Assembly: GCF_001282685.1 (NCBI RefSeq)
Contig: NZ_LN875034.1
Location: forward strand, 498,157-562,156
Source of the DNA: Niameybacter massiliensis
GTDB lineage: Bacteria > Bacillota > Clostridia > Lachnospirales > Cellulosilyticaceae
DNA: 64,000 nt
Direction: 5' to 3'
A program made the position numbers and the translations under genes. Shown piece after piece: positions 16,139-24,301 of the stretch. Position 1 is the stretch's first letter. Each line of letters starts with the position of its first letter. A model generated the notes under the pieces. It did not search any database. It was not told the DNA's origin and was given only the letters and a program-made list of their open reading frames with translations.

Positions 16139-16746
16139 CAAGAAGCCACCCTAAGTCAGTCTTTTCCTCCCTGCTTGCGCAAAGACTGACTTAAGGTGGC
16201 TTCTTGTATTGTGTGGCAAGGTTATAACGTATAAGTATCTTCCTAGTATGTAGCAGTAACCGTTGTATAGACAGAGCTGTTCCGTAGACGTGGTACTCTT
16301 GGACTTACCGCGCTACATGCGTGCCGCGTTGGTGTGCCTGCAGTGACAGGGATCCCTAATGGATGTATTATGCCAGGTGCCCAAGGCTGACCGTATGTAC
16401 GCCGGATTTACCTCATACGTTGTCTGGGTAACAGATTGTGTATACATTAGGTATGGGCTATTTTGAGGTGGAAGACACTATTTAGTTATATGGTGACCAG
16501 TTACCTACAGTTGCCACAACCTATAGGACTGGGTGTCTAAGAAAGGTAAGTTTATAAGTCAGGGAGGAGGAGCCTTATGTGCTTAATCTTTCTTAGACGG
16601 GTATCGGAGGAACAAGGGGCCTAGGACTTGTCCTATAGGATACCTATAAGGTGTTTATACCTTATATATATACATACGCCGCAGCAAGAGAAAATTCGTC
16701 GCAAAGGGCTATAAAATTTTCTCTTATTCTGTGGCCTACAATTTTT
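16139..16746 (+). ncRNA. Large structured non-coding RNA candidate, unknown family
   Basis: No plausible gene lies between 16067 and 16958, yet 16139-16746 is visibly richer in G+C than its surroundings and full of helices. These are 16139-16164/16181-16206 (26 bp, one mismatch); 16389-16397/16414-16424; 16424-16432/16500-16510; 16535-16545/16588-16598 enclosing 16547-16550/16582-16585 and 16554-16558/16574-16578 with a GGGAGGAGGA loop; 16600-16605/16639-16644 enclosing 16612-16616/16627-16631; 16645-16652/16659-16666; and the terminator 16678-16746. G-U pairs in the last helices favour the + strand, but the first helix is neutral or favours minus. I found no tmRNA, RNase P, SRP or tRNA signatures. 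The size class is that of OLE, GOLLD or ROOL RNAs. The 5' end and promoter were not located. Confidence 0.7.
16678..16746 (+). terminator. Intrinsic terminator ending the structured RNA
   Basis: Two stacked stems, GCCGCAG 16678-16684 with CTGTGGC 16729-16735 (one G-U) and AAGAGAAAATT 16686-16696 with AATTTTCTCTT 16715-16725, then ATTTTT at 16741-16746. Confidence 0.7.
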
Positions 16747-16958
16747 AGCATGAAGCATGCAACATACCTCACCATAAAAACTGTATACCTATATATACAC
16801 GAAAAATAAAAAAAGTCTCCCAAATATAAAGCAAAAAGATTGATTTTGTTAAAAATGCTTAGATGGGACTAGAGTATATTGTACAAAAACACAACAAAAA
16901 GAGCGATTAAATCATAAGCTAATACCATGAGGTAATACATAGAAACAAGCCAATAACT

Positions 16959-16986
16959 TTTACATTCTTTTTAAATGGGTTATACT
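16959..16986 (+). promoter_or_regulatory. Promoter for the SNF2 helicase unit
   Basis: TTTACA 16959-16964, a 16-nt spacer, TATACT 16981-16986. It overlaps an in-frame ATG at 16975, so that ATG cannot be the translation start. Confidence 0.65.
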
Positions 16987-17031
16987 GTAAGGATAGGTAT
17001 TGAACAAAAGAGAATGTGTAAGGAGCAGGCG

Positions 17032-20000
17032 ATGATTACATTAGAAGAGATTAAAGAGATGTGTTCAAGTGCGACAATCTTTAATGATGCTAAGCATTTG
17101 TACGGTTTGGGGTTTGTAAAGCATATTCAAGTTTTTAAGTCACCTGAGGGTTATGAAGTCCAAGGGTGTGTAGAAGATAGAGGAAGACTTATAGATGTTT
17201 TAGTGAAGCTTAATGATGCAGGACGTGTCACACATAAGTGTACCTGTAATGGGCCTTATGGCAATTGGTATATTTGTGAGCATGTGGCGGCATTGCTCAT
17301 TGAGTTTTGTGTGCGTATGAAAGAGGGCTCGGTAGAAGTACAGCCTATCGAGCAGATTTATGGTGCGCAGATGTTAGATTTCTATGAGAATGAAGTGACA
17401 AAACAAGTGCAAGTGTTGAAGAAGGGTTATATTAGTGTACAGCCAAAGCTCAATCATTTATGGGGAGATCGTTACGGTCTCAGTCTGCAAATAGGAGAAG
17501 ACCGTATGTACATTGTGAAGGATGTCATTGCTTTTGCTTCTGCCATTGTCAATGAGGAGCAGCTAGATTATGGCAAGAACCTTTCTTTTATCCATCATAT
17601 AGAGGCTTTTAAAGAAGAAGATAGACCTTTTGTAGAATGGTTTGTAGATGAGGTTATTGCCAAGCAGATGTTAACGGATCAGATCCTAATGAACGGAAAA
17701 GGGAGTCGTATGGATAAGAAGCTATTAACTTTAACGACTCAAGGATTTGATAAGTTATTTGAACTTTTAGAAGGGAAGAGTATTGCCTATGAAGGGGGCG
17801 TAGGGAATAGTTTAACTTTAATAAGAGAGAATCCTGTTCTATTCTTTAAGGCTGAGCAACAAGACACTCAATTTATATTAACTTTGAAAAAAGAACCATG
17901 GGAGCTGATTAAATATCCTAAGAGTAGCTATATTATGATGGAAGATAGATTGTATAAGTGTAGTAAGACTTATGCAGATGCCATTATGCCGATTTTAATC
18001 TTTATGCACGACATGCATACCAATGTGTTAGCCTTTGATGAAAGAGGATGGCAACGTTTTGTGCTGACCATATTGCCGAAGATTAAACGTCAAGTAGCAT
18101 TAGAAATTGATCAAAGGCTTTTAGAAGAGTATGATCCACCTAAGCTTGAGATTAAACTTTTCTTAGATAAGGATAGCAACAATAATATAGTAGGAAAAGT
18201 CACCTTCAAGTATGGACATACCAGTTTTAATCCTTATGATTCAGGGGATAATGTACAGGTTGAAGTAGCACGTGAAGTGGGTAAAGAACATGCTTTTAAC
18301 AATCTTCTCGCTCAATATCCTTTCAAAAATCGTAATGGACAAATTCATTTAGATGAAGAAGAAGCCATTTATGATTTCTTAAATGAAGGAGTAGAAACCT
18401 TACTTGAGTTAGCTGAAATTCATATATCAGAAGACTTAAAGCAGATGAAGTTTAAGAAGCCAACAATAGGTTCGATTGGCATTAAGATAGAAAGTGATCT
18501 GCTTAAAGTGAATTTTCAAGAGATCAATATGACCGCTGAAGAAATAGAAGCCGTTATTTTCGCTTATAAACAAAAGAAAAAGTACTATCGTCTTAAAAAT
18601 GGTGCCTTTATTAATACAGAGGCTCATGATGTGGAGCAATTAGCAGCTATCTTAGAAGGACTGGATCTAGATTATGATACTATCTTGCAAGGGGAAGTAG
18701 AGCTTCCTAAGTTTAGAGCCTTATACTTAGATCAAATCCTTAAGAAAAGTGATGAGATTCAAGTTGAACGTGATAAGTACTTTAAGCAAATTATAAGGGA
18801 TATCAAAAATGTAGAAGATACAGATTATGAAGTGCCAGCTACACTTAAACGTATTTTAAGAAGTTATCAAAAAGTGGGGTATAGATGGTTAAAGACGATG
18901 GCGGCCTATGGATTTGGTGGCATACTTGCTGATGATATGGGACTTGGTAAAACACTTCAAGTCATCGCTTTATTCCTTTCAGAGAAAGCTGAGAAGGCTC
19001 ATCCAAGTTTAGTTGTGGCACCTACCTCTCTTGTTTTAAATTGGGAACGTGAGATTATGAAGTTTGCACCAGAACTGAGTGTATTGGTTCTAGCAGGTGA
19101 CTTTGAAAGTCGTAGAGAGCGAATCGAAAGCATTGCAGATTATGATGTAGTCATTACATCTTATGATACGTTAAAGCGTGATATCGATTATTATGAGGAC
19201 TTAAACTTTAGATTCTGTATAGCTGATGAGGCCCATTATATCAAAAATCCCAATACACAAAATGCCCAAGCCTTAAAGATGGTTAAGAGTGAAGTGCGTT
19301 TTGCATTGACAGGTACACCTATAGAAAATACATTAGCAGAGCTGTGGAGTGTGTTTGACTTTATCATGCCAAGCTATTTATACAATTACTTAAGGTTCAA
19401 AGGAAGTTTTGAAACACCTATTGTGAAGTTTGAAGATGAACGTGCAATCAATCGCTTACGTAGTATGGTGGCACCATTTATTATTAGACGTTTGAAAAAA
19501 GAAGTGCTTAAAGAGCTTCCAGATAAGACGGAAACCATCATTATTAACCGCATGGAAGAGGAACAAGCAACCCTTTATAAAGCGCATCTTGCTATGATGC
19601 AAAAGGAGTTTAATAAGGAAGTTAAAGAAAAAGGTTTAGGCAAAAGCCATATCAAAATTTTGGCCATGCTTACACGTTTGAGACAGTTATGTTGCCATCC
19701 AGGATTGTTCCTTGAAGATTATGAAGGTGGTAGTAGTAAATTGGATCAATGTCTCGAACTTATAGAAGATAGTATAGAAGCAGGACACAAGATTCTTCTA
19801 TTTTCTCAGTTTACGACTATGCTTGAGAAAATAGGTGAAGAGTTAGAAAAACGAGATATTCGTTATTATAAGTTAACAGGTGAGACAAGGGCAGATAGAC
19901 GTCTTGCTATGGTAGAAGCCTTTAATGAAGATACCACACCTATTTTCCTTATTTCATTAAAAGCAGGAGGAACAGGACTGAACTTAACAGGTGCAGATAT

Positions 20001-20247
20001 TGTTATTCATTATGATCCATGGTGGAATGTATCAAGTGAAAACCAAGCGACAGACCGTGCGTATCGTATTGGACAAGAGAAGAATGTACAAGTCTTTAAG
20101 CTGATTACGCAAAATACTATAGAAGAAAAAATCAAAGAGCTTCAAGAAAGAAAGATTGGTTTAGCGGATAACGTCTTAACAGAAGGACATACATTGATTG
20201 GGCAAATGACAGAAAATGAGATAAGAGATTTATTTACCTTAGATTAA
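17032..20247 (+). CDS. SWIM zinc-finger SNF2-family DNA-dependent ATPase
   Basis: 1071 residues. A SWIM zinc finger is near residues 69-86 (CTCNGPYGNWYICEH, C-x-C...C-x-H). A bacterial SNF2-associated region follows. The SNF2 ATPase has Walker A DDMGLGKT near residue 635 and DEAHYIKN near 733. The helicase C domain has SLKAGGTGLNLTGADIVIHYDPWWN and the motif VI arginines ATDRAYRIGQ. These proteins translocate on double-stranded DNA. Their cellular role in Clostridia is uncertain (transcription recycling or repair). Start is ATG 17032 with AAGGAG at 17020-17025, since the promoter -10 sits on the upstream ATG 16975. It is followed by two small coiled-coil genes. Confidence 0.9.
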   Translation: MITLEEIKEMCSSATIFNDAKHLYGLGFVKHIQVFKSPEGYEVQGCVEDRGRLIDVLVKLNDAGRVTHKCTCNGPYGNWYICEHVAALLIEFCVRMKEGSVEVQPIEQIYGAQMLDFYENEVTKQVQVLKKGYISVQPKLNHLWGDRYGLSLQIGEDRMYIVKDVIAFASAIVNEEQLDYGKNLSFIHHIEAFKEEDRPFVEWFVDEVIAKQMLTDQILMNGKGSRMDKKLLTLTTQGFDKLFELLEGKSIAYEGGVGNSLTLIRENPVLFFKAEQQDTQFILTLKKEPWELIKYPKSSYIMMEDRLYKCSKTYADAIMPILIFMHDMHTNVLAFDERGWQRFVLTILPKIKRQVALEIDQRLLEEYDPPKLEIKLFLDKDSNNNIVGKVTFKYGHTSFNPYDSGDNVQVEVAREVGKEHAFNNLLAQYPFKNRNGQIHLDEEEAIYDFLNEGVETLLELAEIHISEDLKQMKFKKPTIGSIGIKIESDLLKVNFQEINMTAEEIEAVIFAYKQKKKYYRLKNGAFINTEAHDVEQLAAILEGLDLDYDTILQGEVELPKFRALYLDQILKKSDEIQVERDKYFKQIIRDIKNVEDTDYEVPATLKRILRSYQKVGYRWLKTMAAYGFGGILADDMGLGKTLQVIALFLSEKAEKAHPSLVVAPTSLVLNWEREIMKFAPELSVLVLAGDFESRRERIESIADYDVVITSYDTLKRDIDYYEDLNFRFCIADEAHYIKNPNTQNAQALKMVKSEVRFALTGTPIENTLAELWSVFDFIMPSYLYNYLRFKGSFETPIVKFEDERAINRLRSMVAPFIIRRLKKEVLKELPDKTETIIINRMEEEQATLYKAHLAMMQKEFNKEVKEKGLGKSHIKILAMLTRLRQLCCHPGLFLEDYEGGSSKLDQCLELIEDSIEAGHKILLFSQFTTMLEKIGEELEKRDIRYYKLTGETRADRRLAMVEAFNEDTTPIFLISLKAGGTGLNLTGADIVIHYDPWWNVSSENQATDRAYRIGQEKNVQVFKLITQNTIEEKIKELQERKIGLADNVLTEGHTLIGQMTENEIRDLFTLD

Positions 20248-20275
20248 GTCTATATAGAACTTCTCCTAATGTGAC

Positions 20276-20304
20276 GATAAATACAATAACAGATTCTATT
20301 TATC
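20276..20304 (+). other. Inverted repeat before the coiled-coil gene pair
   Basis: GATAAATA 20276-20283 and TATTTATC 20297-20304 are perfect complements, just before the ribosome binding site CGGAGG. There is no T run. Confidence 0.35.
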
Positions 20305-20316
20305 AGCGGAGGCGTT

Positions 20317-20688
20317 ATGAAACAACAACTTTTAGAAGCAATTTTAGCTCTTACTCTTAAGCAACAATCAGCGTTACAACAAGAAGATTTAGAAGCCTTT
20401 GAAAGCTTATTAGAGCAAAAGCAAGAGCAGATAGATGCATTACAGGCACTTCATGAAAAGATGCCAGAGGCAAAAGAAGAAAGACATGAGGATTTACTCA
20501 AACAAATCGTGGCATTAGATACAGCTAATAATGCGGAGTTTAATCGTCAATTTGAAGAAGTAAAGGTAAATCTTCAAAAAACACGTCAGCAAATTCAAGA
20601 TTTACGCCAAAGACAACATGTAAATGATGTTTATAATAACCCTTATGATCTATCCGATGAAGAAGGGATTTTCTACGATAAAAGGTAG
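20317..20688 (+). CDS. Small coiled-coil protein, FliT/FlgN-like flagellar chaperone candidate
   Basis: 123 residues, almost wholly helical and Gln/Glu/Leu-rich (LLEQKQEQIDALQALHEK). The C-terminus EGIFYDKR recalls the LFDKRQ tail of FlgN in this window. FliT and FlgN proteins are cytoplasmic chaperones for filament cap and junction proteins. Assignment rests on composition, the tail and the small partner gene, not on a clear domain match. A generic coiled-coil protein is possible. GCGGAGGCGTT precedes ATG 20317. Confidence 0.5.
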   Translation: MKQQLLEAILALTLKQQSALQQEDLEAFESLLEQKQEQIDALQALHEKMPEAKEERHEDLLKQIVALDTANNAEFNRQFEEVKVNLQKTRQQIQDLRQRQHVNDVYNNPYDLSDEEGIFYDKR

Positions 20689-20697
20689 GTGAGAGAT

Positions 20698-21114
20698 ATG
20701 GAAGAACTTTTTGCAAGTCTTAATCAAATCATAGAGTATTTAAACCAAATCTATACGATTACTCAGAACCAAACGACCATATTACTTGATAGTAACCATG
20801 CAGGGGAAAGTTTAGATTTAATAGAAGAGATGGCAGCTTATAAAAATGAAGTCACATTAGAATTAGAAAAAACAGAGCAAATTTTCCAAGGGATTTATAA
20901 TAGGGATAAAGCTGAAATTACAGATCCAGAAATACAAAAGTTACTTAAGCAAACGGTCTCACATGTTTTAGGACTTAAGGATAAGGTTATTCAATTAGAA
21001 CAGCAAAATGTCCTTATCATGCAAGATCTTCTAAGACGTCTTACAGAAAAAGTAGAAATCCCTAAAAGTCAGGCTCAAGTTGCAAATGCTTATAAGCAAC
21101 ATAGTAAAGAGTAA
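20698..21114 (+). CDS. Small coiled-coil protein, partner of the preceding gene
   Basis: 138 residues, all-helical (MEELFASLNQIIEYLNQIYTITQNQTTIL...KVIQLEQQNVLIMQDLLRRLTEKVEI). No recognised domain, signal peptide or membrane segment. The in-frame GTG 20689 abuts the previous stop, but AGGTGAG at 20687-20693 favours ATG 20698. The length and heptad pattern resemble FlgN/FliT-type chaperones. Function otherwise unknown. Confidence 0.55.
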   Translation: MEELFASLNQIIEYLNQIYTITQNQTTILLDSNHAGESLDLIEEMAAYKNEVTLELEKTEQIFQGIYNRDKAEITDPEIQKLLKQTVSHVLGLKDKVIQLEQQNVLIMQDLLRRLTEKVEIPKSQAQVANAYKQHSKE

Positions 21115-21157
21115 AAAATAGCAAAATAGAGTATAAGGTTATATAAGGAGAGGCATA

Positions 21158-21730
21158 ATGGATTATAAAGGTTCAAGATTAGATGAAATTTTAAAGTACA
21201 ATGCTCAGTTTGTCGATGAAAAAGCTTATGAGGCTTATATAACCACTAAAAATCCTGAGAAGAAGTTAGTTATTCTATCTTGTATGGATACTAGACTTAC
21301 AGAGTTATTACCTAAGGCGATGAATATCAAAAATGGGGATGCAAAGATTATTAAAAATGCAGGCGCAACGGTTATGCATCCTTTTGGAAGTATTATTAGA
21401 AGTATCATAGTGGCAATCTATGAATTTGAGGCAAAAGATGTCATTGTGGTAGGCCATCACTGTTGTGGGATGAGTAATCTAGATAGTGATGTTCTTGTGG
21501 AGAAAATGAAACAAAGAGGTATTGAGGAAAATATAATCTCTACGCTTTATCATGCGGGCATAGATGTTAAGAAGTGGCTACATGGATTTGAATCTGTAGA
21601 AGAAGCTATTAAGGAAAGTGTAGAGAGTATCAAAAACCATCCATTAATACCGAAGGACATACGTATCCATGGTGTGATTATGGATCCTTATACAGGAAAA
21701 TTAGATGTTATTGTAAATGGAGATCACTAG
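21158..21730 (+). CDS. Beta-class carbonic anhydrase
   Basis: 190 residues. Zinc ligands and catalytic dyad are visible: CMDTR (Cys with Asp-Arg) near residues 42-46 and GHHCCGM (His-x2-Cys) near 99-105. It interconverts CO2 and bicarbonate in the cytoplasm. The short form without an N-terminal extension matches the Gram-positive clade. AAGGAGAGGCATA precedes ATG 21158. It appears to be the last gene of the SNF2 unit. Confidence 0.88.
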   Translation: MDYKGSRLDEILKYNAQFVDEKAYEAYITTKNPEKKLVILSCMDTRLTELLPKAMNIKNGDAKIIKNAGATVMHPFGSIIRSIIVAIYEFEAKDVIVVGHHCCGMSNLDSDVLVEKMKQRGIEENIISTLYHAGIDVKKWLHGFESVEEAIKESVESIKNHPLIPKDIRIHGVIMDPYTGKLDVIVNGDH

Positions 21731-21745
21731 TTTATAAGTTGAACA

Positions 21746-21783
21746 CGTAATCTATAAATGAGACATTAGGTTTATAGATTACG
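21746..21783 (+). other. Long hairpin after carbonic anhydrase gene
   Basis: A perfect 13-bp inverted repeat, CGTAATCTATAAA 21746-21758 with TTTATAGATTACG 21771-21783, extended by GAAC/GTTC outside. A second stem, ATAGGA/TCCTAT, is at 21791-21814. There is no T run, so it may be a 3'-end stabiliser or a weak terminator. The rest of the 299-nt spacer to rpmG is AT-rich and holds the rpmG promoter. Confidence 0.55.
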
Positions 21784-21927
21784 AAAGTTCATAGGATTGC
21801 ATGAATCTTCCTATTGCTAAATACATAAAGTGATGTTAAAATACAAATCACATCACAATTAGTTTTTGAAAGTATGCAAAAAGCTAATAAATGATAAAAA
21901 TTAACAAATAATTGAGGAATAATCCTC

Positions 21928-21957
21928 TTGACTGTGTATTTCACAGTATGCTATATT
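21928..21957 (+). promoter_or_regulatory. Promoter for rpmG-secE-nusG
   Basis: TTGACT 21928-21933, an 18-nt spacer, TATATT 21952-21957. It lies about 70 nt before rpmG. Confidence 0.75.
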
Positions 21958-22029
21958 AGACTTGTACCTAAATAGGTCTTTTTTTTATGGCAATTTTTAA
22001 GAGCTTTAACTCAAGTGGAGGTGTCAATC

Positions 22030-22182
22030 GTGAGAGTACAAATTACTTTAGCTTGTGAGGATTGCAAGCGTAGAAACTACACCATGACAAAGGATAAAAA
22101 AGCACATCCTGATCGCATGGAAACTAAAAAGTATTGCAAATTCTGCAAAACACATACACTTCACAAAGAAACTAAAAAATAA
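22030..22182 (+). CDS. rpmG: 50S ribosomal protein L33
   Basis: 50 residues starting at GTG 22030 ([21 protein letters not shown]...), with GTGGAGGTG upstream. CEDC and CKFC pairs make this the zinc-binding form of L33. It is the first gene of the rpmG-secE-nusG unit, as in other Firmicutes. Confidence 0.94.
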   Translation: MRVQITLACEDCKRRNYTMTKDKKAHPDRMETKKYCKFCKTHTLHKETKK

Positions 22183-22220
22183 GAGTGTATGAATCAGTAT
22201 TAACCAGGGAGGATGAGAAA

Positions 22221-22400
22221 ATGGTTGAATTTTTTAAAGACTTCATAGCAGAAAGTAAAAGAATAGTTTGGCCAAACAAATCAGAACTTATAGTTAAGAC
22301 TGCAAATGTAATCATATTTGCACTAATAGTTGCAATTATAATTTTTGGAATGGATGCGGTATTTAGTTACGCTCTACAACTGTTACGTCAAGTAGTATAA
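22221..22400 (+). CDS. secE: Preprotein translocase subunit SecE
   Basis: 59 residues with one transmembrane helix (VIIFALIVAIIIFGMDAVF) preceded by the conserved ESKRIVWPNKSEL amphipathic segment. It clamps SecY in the membrane. Start is ATG 22221 with GGGAGGATGAG upstream. The upstream in-frame GTG 22185 begins just 2 nt after the rpmG stop and has no binding site. Confidence 0.94.
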   Translation: MVEFFKDFIAESKRIVWPNKSELIVKTANVIIFALIVAIIIFGMDAVFSYALQLLRQVV

Positions 22401-22414
22401 TTGGAGGAACAACA

Positions 22415-22933
22415 ATGGATGAGGCAAGATGGTATGTGGTACACACATATTCTGGATATGAAAACAAAGTAAAAGCTAATATTGAGAAAGCTATTAAAAA
22501 TCGTAATATGCAAGACTTAATCCATGTGGTTGAAGTTCCTATGCAAGATGAAGTTGAAGAAAGAAACGGAACTACAAGAACCGTACAGAGAAAAACTTTC
22601 CCTGGATATGTACTAATCAAAATGGTTATGACAGATGATACATGGTATGTCGTACGTAACACCCGTGGTGTTACAGGATTCGTAGGTCCAGACTCTAAAC
22701 CGGTATCTTTATCTGTCGATGAAATCAAAAGCATGGGAATTGATATTAGCGTTTTACGCCCACAAGTGGAAATTGGAGATGCAGTGAAGATTTTATCTGG
22801 TGCTTTCCAAGATTCTGAGGGAATCGTAAGAGAAATTCATGAAGCAAAAGAGGCAGTTATTGTATCTGTTCATGGATTCGGACGTGAATTCCCAGTAGAG
22901 GTAAGCTTCGATCAGATCGAAAGATTTATCTAA
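22415..22933 (+). CDS. nusG: Transcription antitermination/pausing factor NusG
   Basis: 172 residues: an N-terminal NGN domain (ARWYVVHTYSGYENKVKANIE, FPGYVLIKM, TRGVTGFVG) and a C-terminal KOW domain (VKILSGAFQDSEGIV). It binds RNA polymerase beta' and couples to S10. AATTGGAGGAACAAC precedes ATG 22415. Confidence 0.96.
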   Translation: MDEARWYVVHTYSGYENKVKANIEKAIKNRNMQDLIHVVEVPMQDEVEERNGTTRTVQRKTFPGYVLIKMVMTDDTWYVVRNTRGVTGFVGPDSKPVSLSVDEIKSMGIDISVLRPQVEIGDAVKILSGAFQDSEGIVREIHEAKEAVIVSVHGFGREFPVEVSFDQIERFI

Positions 22934-22966
22934 AACAAGTTTAGTTTTATAATTTTACAAGCAACG

Positions 22967-23000
22967 CGCGAGTGGGAGGGAATTCCCCGCGAATACCACA
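22967..23000 (+). promoter_or_regulatory. Candidate L1-binding operator before rplK
   Basis: GTGGGAGG at 22973-22980 and TACCAC at 22995-23000 flank a GGG-AATT-CCCC hairpin. The paired motifs copy the GUGGGAGG...ACCAC core of the L1 site in 23S rRNA, so L1 could repress its own mRNA here. Confidence 0.7.
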
Positions 23001-23022
23001 TTTTCTTTAGGAGGTAACTAAG

Positions 23023-23448
23023 ATGGCTAAAAAAGTTACAGGAATGATCAAATTACAAATTCCAGCAGGTAAGGCAACTCCTGCACCACCAGTTGGTCCA
23101 GCTCTTGGTCAACATGGTGTTAATATCGTTGGTTTCACAAAAGAATTCAACGAAAGAACAGCAAAAGATGCTGGTCTTATTATCCCAGTAGTAATTACTG
23201 TATATGCTGACAGAAGTTTTACTTTCATCACAAAAACTCCACCAGCAGCTGTATTACTTAAAAAAGCAGCTAACATTCAATCTGGTTCAGCAGTACCAAA
23301 CAAAACAAAAGTTGCAAAAATCACTGAAGCTAAAATCAGAGAAATTGCAGAGCTTAAAATGCCAGACCTTAATGCATCAAGCATTGAATCTGCTATGAGC
23401 ATGATTGCTGGTACAGCACGTTCAATGGGAATCGTTATTGAAGGTTAA
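23023..23448 (+). CDS. rplK: 50S ribosomal protein L11
   Basis: 141 residues, normal length. [14 protein letters not shown] and the C-terminal rRNA-binding domain ([13 protein letters not shown] end) are intact. It forms the GTPase-associated centre with L10-L12 and 23S rRNA. AGGAGGTAACTAAG precedes ATG 23023. Confidence 0.97.
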   Translation: MAKKVTGMIKLQIPAGKATPAPPVGPALGQHGVNIVGFTKEFNERTAKDAGLIIPVVITVYADRSFTFITKTPPAAVLLKKAANIQSGSAVPNKTKVAKITEAKIREIAELKMPDLNASSIESAMSMIAGTARSMGIVIEG

Positions 23449-23484
23449 TTCAAAACTAATTTAAAAATAATTTGAGCGCGTATA

Positions 23485-23520
23485 TAGTACGTGGGAGGGC
23501 ATAGTCCCCGATAACACCAC
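23485..23520 (+). promoter_or_regulatory. Second candidate L1-binding operator, before rplA
   Basis: GTGGGAGG 23491-23498 and ACACCAC 23514-23520 around GGGC-ATAG-TCCC. It is the same layout as the element before rplK, so the motif occurs twice, once per cistron. Confidence 0.7.
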
Positions 23521-23534
23521 AAGGAGGTAACGTT

Positions 23535-24227
23535 ATGAAAAGAGGAAAAAAATATATCGAAGCTGCTAAACTTGTAGATCGTTCAAGCTTATACGATACA
23601 AACGAAGCTTTTGATTTAGTAGTAAAAGCGTCAAGTGCAAAATTCGACGAAACAGTTGAAGCACACATCAAATTAGGTGTTGACAGCCGTCATGCTGATC
23701 AACAAGTACGTGGTGCGGTAGTATTACCACACGGTACTGGTAAAACTCATAGAGTACTTGTATTTGCTAAAGGTGCAAAAGCTGATGAAGCTTTAGCTGC
23801 TGGTGCAGATTTCGTAGGTGCTGAAGATTTAATCCCAAGAATCCAAAATGAAGGTTGGTTCGAGTTTGATGTTGTAGTTGCTACACCAGACATGATGGGT
23901 GTTGTAGGTCGTTTAGGTCGTGTTCTTGGACCAAAAGGCTTAATGCCAAACCCTAAAGCTGGTACAGTTACTATGGACGTTACTAAAGCAATCAATGATA
24001 TCAAAGCTGGTAAAATTGAGTACCGTCTTGACAAAACAAACATTATCCACGTTCCAGTAGGTAAAGTTTCATTCGGTCAAGAAAAATTACAAGAAAACTT
24101 CTCCACATTAATGAGTGCAATCATAAAAGCAAAACCAGCTGCTGCTAAAGGTCAATACCTTCGTAGTATCTCTGTTTCTTCAACAATGGGCCCTGGTGTA
24201 AAAATCAACCCAGCTAAAGCTGAATAA
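23535..24227 (+). CDS. rplA: 50S ribosomal protein L1
   Basis: 230 residues. VLPHGTGK and [14 protein letters not shown] are the conserved L1 segments. It builds the L1 stalk near the E site and is the usual repressor of rplK-rplA mRNA. AAGGAGGTAACGTT precedes ATG 23535. Confidence 0.97.
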   Translation: MKRGKKYIEAAKLVDRSSLYDTNEAFDLVVKASSAKFDETVEAHIKLGVDSRHADQQVRGAVVLPHGTGKTHRVLVFAKGAKADEALAAGADFVGAEDLIPRIQNEGWFEFDVVVATPDMMGVVGRLGRVLGPKGLMPNPKAGTVTMDVTKAINDIKAGKIEYRLDKTNIIHVPVGKVSFGQEKLQENFSTLMSAIIKAKPAAAKGQYLRSISVSSTMGPGVKINPAKAE

Positions 24228-24254
24228 TTAACAGAAACTGGTAGCTAATAAATG

Positions 24255-24290
24255 TTGACAACTTAAGATGGACATGTTATCATCTTAAGT
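24255..24290 (+). promoter_or_regulatory. rplJ-rplL promoter overlapped by a perfect inverted repeat
   Basis: TTGACA 24255-24260, a 17-nt spacer, TATCAT 24278-24283. A perfect 10-bp inverted repeat, ACTTAAGATG 24261-24270 and CATCTTAAGT 24281-24290, covers the spacer and the -10 region. Confidence 0.8.
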
Positions 24291-24301
24291 GTTGAAAATG
24301 A

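Noticed and set aside
16139-16206. 26-bp hairpin as a simple terminator of the flagellar unit.
   Set aside because: No T run on either strand, and a complete bidirectional terminator already lies at 16027-16066. Treated as part of the structured RNA region.
16255-16415. Minus-strand open stretch of about 54 codons reading TYGQPWAPGIIHPLGIPV... without a stop.
   Set aside because: It has no start codon and no ribosome binding site, uses codons rare in this genome (CGG, GCG, CGC), is bounded by stops, and overlaps helices of the structured RNA. More likely a by-product of G+C-rich structured RNA.
22183-22220. tRNA-Trp gene, which often lies near secE in Gram-positive bacteria.
   Set aside because: The spacer is only 38 nt and no tRNA fold is present in this or neighbouring spacers.
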